Both the position numbers and the translations under genes were made by a program. Positions 55,765 to 64,000 of a stretch of DNA of 64,000 nucleotides are shown here, piece after piece. The notes under the pieces are model-generated. The model made no database searches. It saw nothing but the letters and a program-made list of their open reading frames with translations, and was not told the origin of the DNA. Within the stretch, counting starts at the first letter, position 1; every line of letters starts with the position of its first letter. Source of the stretch: Arion vulgaris (Eukaryota > Mollusca > Gastropoda > Stylommatophora > Arionidae); contig CM036753.1 of NCBI GenBank assembly GCA_020796225.1, positions 72,394,865 through 72,458,864 on the forward strand, in the 5' to 3' direction.

Positions 55765-56145
55765 TTACTGTTTGTAGTACCGCTTTTAGAGCGGTGTAGT
55801 ATAGGTGAGCTTGAGGAATTTAATAGGCGCATGCAGTGGCGGCTCGTCTATAAGGGCCAGTGTGGCCGGGCCCCACCAAAAATAATGTATAACGTGTATT
55901 TATTATTTTTAAAATTAAAATATAGCAATCTAAAAACATGATTTATCCGGAAAAAAACGTCTGGCCCATCCAACAAAAATTATCACGAGCCGTCACTGAA
56001 CCCATGGCTAGTGCAGTCGTCGCGAAGCTGTTCAGGTTAGGATTTTTTATTTATGCCCACAATATAAAAATCCTTGACCGTGAATTGAACACGAGTCTCC
56101 AGCATGGGAGCTGGGCTCTAATCCATTCGGTCAGACGATTGTAAT
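55765..56145 (-). repeat. SINE-P copy 2, split by a hAT MITE
   Basis: Minus orientation. tRNA-like head at 56090-56145 (GAATGGATTAGAGCCC, GTGTTCAATTCACG). The hairpin end TACCGCTTTTAGAGCGGTGT lies at about 55778. The MITE at 55834-55998 interrupts it. Confidence 0.7.
55834..55998. mobile_element. hAT-type MITE in SINE-P
   Basis: Ends CAGTGGCGGCTCGT and ACGAGCCGTCACTG; 165 bp, opposite orientation to the 46768 copy. The 8-bp flanks GGCGCATG and AACCCATG agree at 5 of 8 positions. Confidence 0.85.
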
Positions 56146-56221
56146 ATCAGGTAAACTGCAACAGAAATTAATAACTCAACATAAGTAAATCTTATTTGTC
56201 TATTGTTTGTTCTCTTTCCCC

Positions 56222-56535
56222 AGGTTGATGATGGAATTGGTCGTCCACTCTTGCCGTTAAGCGTAGGGATGGGAGCTTTAATTTGCGTTCCAGAGTCAGA
56301 TGAGTCGACCCTTGTTGTGTTATATCCATGCTTATTTAGTGTGGTCTTGATATTGTCCATCCATCTTTTTCTTGCTTTTTTCCTTGACTCTAGTACTTGA
56401 TCTCTTTTTATTGTATGATGTTATTAGTGGTTGATTATTTTCCATTTTCATTAAATGCCTTTCTTCAGCGATCTCTGGTCCAAACCATTGCATTTGTTGC
56501 TTTTCAATGTATTCAATGCATGAAGCTATACCCAC
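56222..56535 (-). pseudogene. LINE family L3, 3' end
   Basis: In plus it reads GTCCACTCTTGCCGTTAAGC, as at 8138-8160. The minus strand reads KKMDGQYQDHTK-like sequence after QMQWFGPEIAEER. Confidence 0.72.
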
Positions 56536-57110
56536 TCTGCTTTGTTAGTGAGATAAAATACAACGTAGTAAAACGAAGATACATTTTGAATGTACACGAA
56601 ATAAAGAACAATAAAATAGAAATGATATCCATCTACTATCTCTGACAATATTAAGATCAGTACTAAATAGTTTATCTCTGTTTAAAACTGAGCCATGAAT
56701 TATACACAGAATTATGATATTCGTATAAGGAAATAAAAGATAAGTAACATACCAGTTCAATCCCAAGTTACAACCAAATTTAATGATACAATATTTCCAG
56801 ACCAGCTAAAAAATCTGTAATCTGCGATTCTGTCATAAACAACAATAGATAGCAATGTAATGTGTTCAGATTTAGCATCGTTTGAATAGCGTTTTCCCAG
56901 AAATTTACGTCCGTTTGTCAAAGAAACACAATTCTTAACCGGCAAAAATACTTGTGAGATTTATCAGTGATATTGTATCGTAAATATTTGTAATAGAGTG
57001 ATTACATGATTTTTAACGTTGGTAAATATACACTATAGGAACGACAAGCCAGATGTATACGTGCAAAACTAGATTATCTCAAACTGCAGGCGAAAAGTTC
57101 ACTAGAAGAA
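56536..57110. other. Unassigned AT-rich sequence
   Basis: No gene or repeat recognised. Confidence 0.45.
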
Positions 57111-57116
57111 CAATAA

Positions 57117-57215
57117 CGCTGGAGTGCTTACCGGGGCCCAAATCATGGGTGCAAAGAATAGAACCACTGTTACCAGTCACACTTGTCATAAGAGGCGACT
57201 TAGGAGATTGGCGTG
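57117..57215 (+). repeat. Orphan SINE-A/G head
   Basis: Only the ~95-bp head is present (GTGCTTACCGGGGCCCAAAT, GTCATAAGAGGCGACTTAGG); neither the A nor the G body follows. Confidence 0.7.
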
Positions 57216-57319
57216 TAAATTCTAAGAACTAGTACGGTCAGGTCTGTAAAGATTCACAGTTCTACTACATTAGCTTTTGTTTTCTTCTTTGCAGTCGGCT
57301 TCATATACTTAGTCTAGAT

Positions 57320-57770
57320 CATGAGATTCTTAAACATTTTCGGCTCACCGCTCACTTTGCATGACAGAAACTTTGTAACGTCCTCCTCCCCATTATAACA
57401 CTTTGCATGACAGAAACTTTGTAACGTCCTCCGCCCCATTATAACACTTTGCCAACCCCCTTTCCCATATATATATATATATATATCACATGCTCTTTTT
57501 CACTTTGACATAGAAAATTGATATATATTTCTGTCATACATGGTCAATTTTCAAATGATTTTATACATGAAATAGAAAATTTATGTGAAAATGGATCGTG
57601 TAAGATGGGCATAAGATGAATTAAAATGCAGAATCCATTTTTAATGGTTTTCAATCGCAAAATCCCGAAAAAAACTCCTCCCAAATGCTTCTGAACCCAC
57701 CATCGCCTCCCCCACCCCGGAAGGATTCAGCTTCCACTGTGGGCTGTACCACCCACTTTGGAAACCCATG
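57320..57770. mobile_element. hAT-type MITE, second family, copy 2
   Basis: Ends CATGAGATTCTTAAACATTT and the complement of CATGGGTTTCCAAAGTGGG. Flanked by GTCTAGAT (57312-57319, 57771-57778). Longer than the 40158 copy owing to an internal tandem duplication (CACTTTGCATGACAGAAAC unit, 57352-57447) and extra sequence after the (AT)n run. Confidence 0.88.
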
Positions 57771-57859
57771 GTCTAGATCATGGGATTGGCTGCCTTTATG
57801 AAGCTGCATGTCAATTGGAGTTCTTCGAGGGTTCACCATAGCTTGCTTTGTATGCTTCA

Positions 57860-58105
57860 TTATTGAGACCATGTTTCATTTCGCTGGTGTAAGTATAGTG
57901 AAGAAGAATGCATGATGTTCTATAGTCTGCGTTTAAGTCTGCAATGCAGGCTGTGCAGTCTGATCAGGCTTTATTCTATGCATGTAGTGGTTGAGCCGGC
58001 AGTGCTCTATTCTGAGCTGGAAGAATGTTGTTGAGCAGTTTTTCTCAAGTCTGCTGATGGGGTCTTGTGTTAGATATTATAAGCTGGGGAAAAATGTAAG
58101 TAGGC
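57860..58105 (-). pseudogene. LINE C-terminal remnant
   Basis: The minus strand reads LRIEHCRLNHYMHRIK, then a TAQPALQT and TQTIEHH block. This resembles the R-x-G-H-C-x-L-N and Cys/His-rich C-terminus of RNase H-bearing LINEs. Confidence 0.5.
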
Positions 58106-58107
58106 TC

Positions 58108-58320
58108 ATATCCTTTACAGGACATCATCATTAACCACAGTAAACGAGTCACTGATTTCCTATGCACCACTTATACGTTAGCAGTTTGCCATTGCTTTCT
58201 GAACGGTGATGTCTATTTTTACAGTTCGTAAAAATCCACAGGAACAAATTTGCTTCCAATGTGCCCGCTGCGGAACCAGGCAGTCATGGGGTGTGATCAA
58301 GCTCACTATTCCTAACCCAC
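58108..58320 (-). repeat. SINE-F copy
   Basis: Minus orientation. Central GAAAGCAATGGCAAACTGCT, then AGTGGTGCATAGGAAATC, and end GATGTCCTGTAAAGGATATG. The head (GGTTAGGAATAGTGAGCTTG) is tRNA-like. Confidence 0.75.
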
Positions 58321-58689
58321 AGACGTCCACACATTATAAGCTATTGGAGTTAATTTCATTCTTTAATTTTCACAATAAAATTTATTTACATTATTCATTT
58401 CACTACACTCGGACAGAAACATAGCTGCTCAGTCTTGTTCAGCAGAGGATGAAAAATATGCATGCTGATAGTGCCAGTAGTTCTCTGGTTGTTCACATGT
58501 CTCATTCGTTCTCATATGTGTTATTGTCGATTGTTGCCAGTATGAATGCCAAATTCTACCAAATAAACAATACAATCTTGTTTAAGCTGGGAAATGTAGA
58601 TGCTGGGAATAAAAACAACGGAGAGAGAAAGAGGCAGATAGATTTCGATCTTCACTACATTGCCTAAGAAGAAAATCTTGATAATTTCA

Positions 58690-59630
58690 ATGAGTGGATT
58701 TATGGATGAATGGATTTATAGAGGGGGAATAGATGAATGAATGGGTGGATGGATGGATGAGTGGGTGGGGGATGGATGGGTGGATGAATGAATGGATGGA
58801 TGAATGAATGAGTGGGTGGGGGATGGATGGGTGGATGAATAGGTGGATGGATGAATGAGTGGGTGGAGGATGGATGGGTGGATGAATGGGTGGATGGATG
58901 AATGAGTGGGTGGGGGATGGATGGGTGGATGAATGGATGGATGGATGAATGAGTGGGTGGGGGATGGATGGGTGGATGAATAGGTGGATGGATGAATGAG
59001 TGGGTGGGGGATGGATGGGTGGATAAATGGATGGATGGATGAATGAGTGGGTGGGGGTGTATGGTGGATGAATGGGTGGATGGATGAATGAGTGAGGAGG
59101 GATGGATGGGTGGGTGGATGAATGGGTGGATGGATGAATGAGTGGGTGGGGGATGGATGGGTGGATGAATGGGTAGATGGATGAATGAGTGGGTGGAGGA
59201 TGTATGGGTGGATGAATGAATGAGGGATGGATTTGTGGATGAATGGGTGGATGGATGAATGAGGGGTGAGAGATGGATGGATGGATTGGTGGATGAATGG
59301 GTTGGTGGATCGATTTATTGATGGATGGATGAATTTATGGATGAATGTGCGTATGAGTGGATGGGTGAGTGAATGGATGGATGGATAATTGAATGGATGG
59401 ATAAAACGATCAATGGGTGGATTCACAAATGGATGGATGAATGGATGGATGGATGGATAGATAAAAAGTTGGATGGATGGATTTAGAAATGGATAGAGAA
59501 AAAGATGGATGGATGGATAACTGGATGGATGAATGGATGGAGAAAAAGATGGATGGATGGATAACTGGATGGATGAATGGATTTATAAATGGATGGATGA
59601 ACGGATGGACGAATGGATAGGTGGGTAGAT
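58690..59630. repeat. (ATGG)n tract with higher-order units
   Basis: About 940 bp of ATGG/ATGA/GTGG units. Between 58740 and 59220 a longer period of roughly 60 bp is visible (GAGTGGGTGGGGGATGGATG recurring). The 236-codon minus frame rich in HPSIHPF is a by-product. Confidence 0.95.
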
Positions 59631-59784
59631 GGTCACAGAACTGGTTCAAATCCTCATACGATCCTGCTGCTATGGCACTTATTGTACTAGATTCTCTGTT
59701 CATGATATAGAATGTTCGAAACAGCAGATAGTTTGATATGAGTGGATCTTGTCTCTCACGGTTTCCATCCACCAGGGGTCTACT

Positions 59785-59928
59785 GAATTGATTGATTGAT
59801 TGATTGGTTTATAAGACTATCATTATTGTACTCAGTGAGTAGCCATGTGTGCTCCGATCTCTTTCGTACAAAGGAAGATCTCAACTGCAGTGCACGAACT
59901 CCGTAGCACCGACTTTGATATTACAATG
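59785..59928 (-). repeat. SINE-J copy, 3' part
   Basis: Minus orientation; (TCAA)n end at 59785-59806, then CATGTGTGCTCCGATCTC and GAACTCCGTAGCACCG blocks. The 5' part is missing; it abuts LINE L7. Confidence 0.75.
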
Positions 59929-60262
59929 TCCTGGGCATGTTGGTGTTTGTGATAATGAGAGGGCGGATTTTCATCAATCATCCTAGTGCTAACGATAGAT
60001 GAGAACGTTTTTCTGGGTTTTTGTCAGCGAGAACCTGTCGGCTGAGAACACTGCAATTGATGTTAAAAATATGAGTTTGATAAAATATGTAAGTATACGT
60101 TGTTAGAGCGAAACTATACGTCGGAGATATAGTGAGAGGAATGTGTTTAAATAACAAATCAAGGGAAGTGTAATTATGTCTACACTTCGACATCTGCTGT
60201 GAGAGACTGAGTACCTATGGGTTGGTCTGCTCAGAATGATATATAACGTCGGCTCAGTAACC
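59929..60262 (+). pseudogene. LINE L7, RNase H end to 3' end
   Basis: The plus strand reads CPGHVGVCDNERADFH, then after a gap STLRHLL and ETEYLWVG. It shows the RNase H end and the terminal block in one copy. Confidence 0.65.
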
Positions 60263-60275
60263 TTTAACCCGTATT

Positions 60276-60528
60276 TGGGGGATCTCTGTGGCTAAGTGGT
60301 TAAGCCCTTTACCTTGGTAGTCGAAGGTAGTGGGTTTGAGTCCTGACCGCGCCATTCTGTTCACGAGTGCAGTTTTTCCAGAGACCCTAGGATTGTTGCT
60401 GGAGCTACGGAGTTCGTACTTTGTGCAATACTCTCGGCAGGTGGCGTGCCATTTCTGTGGAGAGGAACCGAGCCGTATGGGTTAAAACCCGGTGCAATGA
60501 AGTCAATCCTTCGGCTCTTAAACCCTTT
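60276..60528 (+). repeat. SINE-D copy, full length
   Basis: Box A TGGCTAAGTGGTTAAGCCC, box B GTGGGTTTGAGTCC; 253 bp. Flanked by TTTAACCCGTATT (60263-60275 and 60529-60541). Confidence 0.93.
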
Positions 60529-60609
60529 TTTAACCCGTATTGATATTGTAAATACTTGTCTTCTGTACATATCTTGCGTGCTTGAAATCTTGCCTCTGTC
60601 TCTAAAACG

Positions 60610-60856
60610 CCCTTGTCTTGTGGGGCCTGGTCTGGAGCAAAGAATAGTAACACTGCGACATACAAAGCATGTCGTAAGAGGCGAATGTGGTAATGGCCTA
60701 TGGAAGCTACCCTAGTAAATAAAAAACATCGCAGAAATCGGCTGGCCTACTTGTATGCGCATAACTGACACAACGTACAATTGCTTTTAGGCTCAGATCA
60801 CGTACAAATTACAAAGAGTGGTTAACAAGTGGTCGATATGAAGCGTTCAAAGAAGT
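60610..60856 (+). repeat. SINE-B copy
   Basis: Head GCATGTCGTAAGAGGCGAAT, middle with a short deletion, tail GGTCGATATGAAGCGTTC. The (GAA)n tail is lost, replaced by adjoining SINE-M sequence. Confidence 0.82.
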
Positions 60857-60859
60857 TTC

Positions 60860-60990
60860 TTTCTCTCTCTCTTTCTTCTTCTGTGCTTACCCGCTGGGAA
60901 TTTAGGTGTAGTCTTGGCGCTACTGAATGATTTTTGCGTGATGCATGCTTTCCTTATTATCAGTGTCCCCTCAATACAGGCGTGATTTTA
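60860..60990 (-). repeat. SINE-M fragment
   Basis: Minus orientation with a GA-rich start; shares TGATTTTTGCGTGA and TTATCAGTGTCCC with other M copies. Confidence 0.5.
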
Positions 60991-61605
60991 TCGACCAGAG
61001 GTCCCTCACTATTTCCCTCAATCGCGCGCACACTCACACTTCCACACGCATACACACACTTTAAATAGTAATCCGGACCTGATTGGATCATGCATATTTA
61101 TTTTCAAAGATACTGCTGCTTCACGGCTCGATTTACATGTACTGTACTCGCAATAACGTTCAGCTAAACGCTCTCTGACACTTAGCACGTGTTAGCAGTA
61201 ACCTACGGTCTCCGAGGCGGAACTTGGGGTTCATGTCTTCTCTCGTACGTTACATAACTTTGGATAATTTCAGCGAGGTTAAAAACACATTTATAGCGCC
61301 CTCCGTAGTCGCTTGCCTTTTAATGTGTTTAACACGTGCTGTTAAAATGAAAGAGCACTAGAAGTAAAGGCGTTTACCAGAATAACGTCGAAGGGGTTTT
61401 ATGTGGTGTGGGGTGAGTGAGAGTTACTATTATAGTTGCGTCTCGCGTTTAAGCATAAATCATCTCTTTATATTGATTCTGTGTATCTGAGAATATCAAG
61501 TGTTTTGTTAGTTGAAACATTCAGAATGTCTCATTGTGTGACTCAACTGTATAGTTAAATTATGATCACCAACAAATATTACTTCACAATTTACTTACAC
61601 AATTC
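60991..61605. other. Unassigned sequence
   Basis: A CACACTCACACTTCCACACG patch at about 61030; nothing else recognised. Confidence 0.45.
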
Positions 61606-61609
61606 AATG

Positions 61610-62092
61610 TCCTGATGGTCAATTCAACTCAATCTCCGGATGGTCAAATTCAACTCATTATCTTGATGGTCAAATTCAACTCAATATTCCGATGGTCAAT
61701 TCAACTCAATATTATGATGATCAATTCAACTCAATATTCAGATGATCAATTCAACTCAATATCCTGATCGTCAATTCAACTCAATATTCAGATGATCAAT
61801 TCAACTCAATATTCTGATGATCAATTCAACTCAATATTCAGATGATCAATTCAACTCAATATTCAGATGATCAATTCAACTCAATATCCTGATGGTCAAT
61901 TCAACTCAAAAATTCAGATGATCAATTCAACTCAATATTCTGATGGTCAATTCAACTCAATATTCAGATGATCAATTCAACTCAATATCCTGATGGTCAA
62001 ATTCAACTCAATATCCTGATGGCCAATTCATTTCAATATCCTGATGGTCAATGGTCAATTCAACTCAATATCCTGATGGTCAATTCAACTCA
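61610..62092. repeat. 25-bp minisatellite, about 19 units
   Basis: The unit is TTCAACTCAATATTCAGATG plus ATCAA, with variants CCTGATGGTC. Units are in tight register. Confidence 0.93.
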
Positions 62093-62531
62093 CGACCTCG
62101 CAGTAACATATAGTGCCTGAAATATATAACCCAGGCGACGCGATAGACAGCGCTGACTTACAGTGTTCTATAAAATATACATAAATGTCAGTACACATCA
62201 ACGGGAATTTCCGATTTCCCGTTTGAGCTAAACCAACTTGTGCTACAGGAGGCCACGGCTAGAGTTGGCCGAAGGCAAACACAAACACATCATTTGCGGG
62301 AAATCGCGTTAGTCAAACGTGAGGCCGGAAACATCCTTTCGATTTCTGTTGTAAAATGAAAGATTGTTAAAACTATACAAAAAAGACTAATATCTCACCG
62401 CAACCTACGGATCTAAACTTCGTTTCTATGAGCTACAAATTTTCTGAACTCCACCCAGAGAAAATTTCATGGCTCCGCTTGCTATGTCGTATTTTAGTTC
62501 TCAGCGATACGGACACACGTTGAGCTTTTGT
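62093..62531. other. Unassigned sequence
   Basis: No recognised feature. Confidence 0.45.
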
Positions 62532-62543
62532 TTTATAATATAG

Positions 62544-62803
62544 GGGGTCTCTGTGGCTAAGTGGTTACGCCCTTTGCCTTGTGAGTCGAAGATCGTGGGT
62601 TCGAGTCCGGACCGCGCCATTCTGTTCACGAGTGCAGTTTTTCCCAGAGACCTCTAGAATTGTTGCTGGAGCTACGGAGTGCGTGCTTTGTGCAATACTC
62701 TCGGCAGGTGGCATGCCATTTCTGCGGAGAGGACCGAGCCATATGGGGTAAAACCCGGTGCAATGAAGTCAATCCTTCTGCTTTAAAACCCTTTTAAAAA
62801 CCC
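62544..62803 (+). repeat. SINE-D copy, full length
   Basis: Box A TGGCTAAGTGGTTACGCC, box B GTGGGTTCGAGTCC. Flanked by TTTATAATATAG (62532-62543 and 62804-62815). Body nearly identical to 60276-60528. Confidence 0.93.
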
Positions 62804-63004
62804 TTTATAATATAGATGTTTCATATACTTTATAATAACTCTTTAAATAATGAAATGAACAATTAAGATTAAACATATAGCAGCCTTGTAGATTGTACTA
62901 TAGTGACGTGAGACTGATGCTGTTTGATAGCCATACTAATCAGCTTGAGGATTAGATGAAATAGGACGCATAAATATATACATGGATATAAACAGACCGA
63001 CAGA

Positions 63005-63460
63005 CATAAAGACCGTCATCATCATCAAGGTGCGTATCCTTTATAGTACGTTGCTCTCTTTGCAACGCATCTGAAATTCACTCTGTCTCTTGCCAGTTTA
63101 CCCACTTCATCGATGGTCATGTTCATGATTTCTTTAATATCTTGTAGTCATCTTCTTCTTGGTCTGCCTCTGCGTCCTGGGGCCCTGCCCTCTAGTATTG
63201 TTCTTTCCATGAAATACTATACAATTTTTTTAAATAGTATGATGTTTATCAGGCAATTCTCTTTAACATTTAGTTCTTTCAGGACACCAGTGTTCTTTCT
63301 CTTTTCTGTCCATGGTATTCGTAGGATTTAGTTTCGAAGGACTGGATTTTCGTTCTTAATTTGTGTGTAATAGTCCATGATTCACAACCATAAGTAGCCA
63401 CTGGGAAAATGCATGATCTCAATATTTTTAATTTTAGTATTTTGCTGGTGCTTAATTAAA
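63005..63460 (-). pseudogene. LINE family L10, 3' end
   Basis: The minus strand reads SWTITHKLRTKIQSF-like, RIPWTEKRENTGVLKEL, then LEGRAPGRRGRPRRR and a terminal region ending ACTATAAAGGATACGCACC with a (GAT)n run (63016-63028). The 3' end resembles those of SINE-E and -F. Confidence 0.75.
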
Positions 63461-63559
63461 GACCGTAAGAAAGAGAAATAAACAAAAAGGCAAATAGGTA
63501 TAATATATATATAGTTAAACATATATAGTTGATGACTGAATAGATATATATTTATGGCT

Positions 63560-64000
63560 TTTTTCGTCTTTACAGACGATCAATTGGCAAGTGTTTTACT
63601 GTGACTACTTCTGAGTTTTCGCTTGTCTCTCTTGTCGTTCAGCTGATACATAAGTGTCTTCTCAAAAGACTCTGCGCCCTTTCGCAATTTGGCTTTCCAC
63701 ACAACTGTCACCAGCAAGTTTTTCCCATGTGCTGGGACCTATAGAAAAGTTTTCATTGAGGCTTTGCAGACATCTTTATATCTGAGCAGTGGTCTGCCCT
63801 GGTGACTCTTCCCCTCCGAAAGTTCATAGAACAGCATTCGTTTTGGTATGCGACACGTTTCCATTCTTCTCACATGCCCCTACCATCTTAGTCGTCTACT
63901 GCTGAGCATGCCCATGATGGAAGGCAGGTTTGCACGTTGCAGTACTTCAGAGTTGGCTATCTTGTCGTACCACCTGATGTTTATAATCTTGCGGAGACAT
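63560..64000 (-). pseudogene. LINE L11 C-terminal region, cut by the window edge
   Basis: The minus strand reads IINIRWYDKIANSEVLQRAN, SIMGMLSSRRLRW, then QGRPLLRYKDVCKASMKT, typical of the C-terminus of non-LTR polymerases. The coding frame is fairly well kept. The RT domain should lie beyond position 64000. Confidence 0.8.

Noticed and set aside
58716..59426. 236-codon minus-strand frame rich in HPSIHPF
   Set aside because: It is the translation of an (ATGG)n-type repeat with the period divisible by three only in aggregate; no non-repetitive coding flanks.
60276..60365. tRNA gene candidate
   Set aside because: The A and B boxes belong to SINE-D: the sequence is repeated elsewhere with the same 3' body and target duplications, and the acceptor stem does not close.
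1..64000. Integrated virus or LTR retrotransposon
   Set aside because: I looked for paired long direct repeats, primer-binding sites, and gag, protease or integrase motifs. Nothing convincing was found; the reverse transcriptases are of the non-LTR type.

Overview
This window looks like intergenic or intronic DNA from an animal nuclear genome. It is AT-rich, has no operon-like gene packing, and almost every open reading frame is broken or lies in a repeat. I could not recognise any intact host protein-coding gene, rRNA or genuine tRNA. About half or more of the window is transposable-element debris and tandem repeats. RTE-type LINEs with (GAA)n tails and SINEs carrying the motif CATGTCGTAAGAGGCGACT suggest an invertebrate, most likely a mollusc and perhaps a gastropod. 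The taxon is an inference from memory, not a database result.

Layout. 0-10 kb: a piggyBac-like MITE candidate, SINE and LINE fragments, a 50-bp minisatellite (5.2-6.4 kb), a LINE reverse-transcriptase remnant (6.9-7.9 kb), and three SINEs with clear target-site duplications (8.4-9.5 kb). 10-22 kb: SINEs, a 24-bp array, a 111-bp satellite with an open frame (13.0-14.5 kb), nested LINE 3' ends (14.8-15.5 kb), 44- and 48-bp arrays, and a SINE nested in a SINE (20.5-21.0 kb). 22-32 kb: simple repeats, a 43-bp array, a hAT-type MITE (25.9 kb), and a 2.18-kb Tc1/mariner-superfamily relative with 106-bp inverted repeats and a DD82E-like spacing (29.17-31.35 kb). 32-45 kb: more SINEs, a full-length RTE LINE (36.13-39.34 kb) inserted in a 33-bp minisatellite, a SINE inserted in a LINE RNase H domain (41.0-41.35 kb), and a second hAT MITE family (40.2 kb). 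45-64 kb: LINE 3' ends, hAT MITEs, a 2.3-kb 29-bp minisatellite (50.2-52.5 kb), an (ATGG)n block (58.7-59.6 kb), a 25-bp array (61.6-62.1 kb), and LINE remnants at the right edge.

Family names used below (SINE-A, -B, -C, -D, -E, -F, -G, -J, -M, -N, -P, -Q; LINE L2 to L11; repeat K) are local labels for groups I matched by eye within the window. SINE-A, -B and -G share their first ~90 bp with the 5' end of the full-length RTE element. SINE-C, -D, -E, -J, -N and -P have tRNA-like A and B boxes. The families are physically interleaved, so insertion order can be read: C into B, C into D, G into L7, L4 into L5, hAT MITE into P, and RTE into the 33-bp array.

The strongest candidates for something little described are the DD82E-like transposon with its preserved empty-site paralogue, and the shared 5' module that links several SINE families to an RTE LINE.
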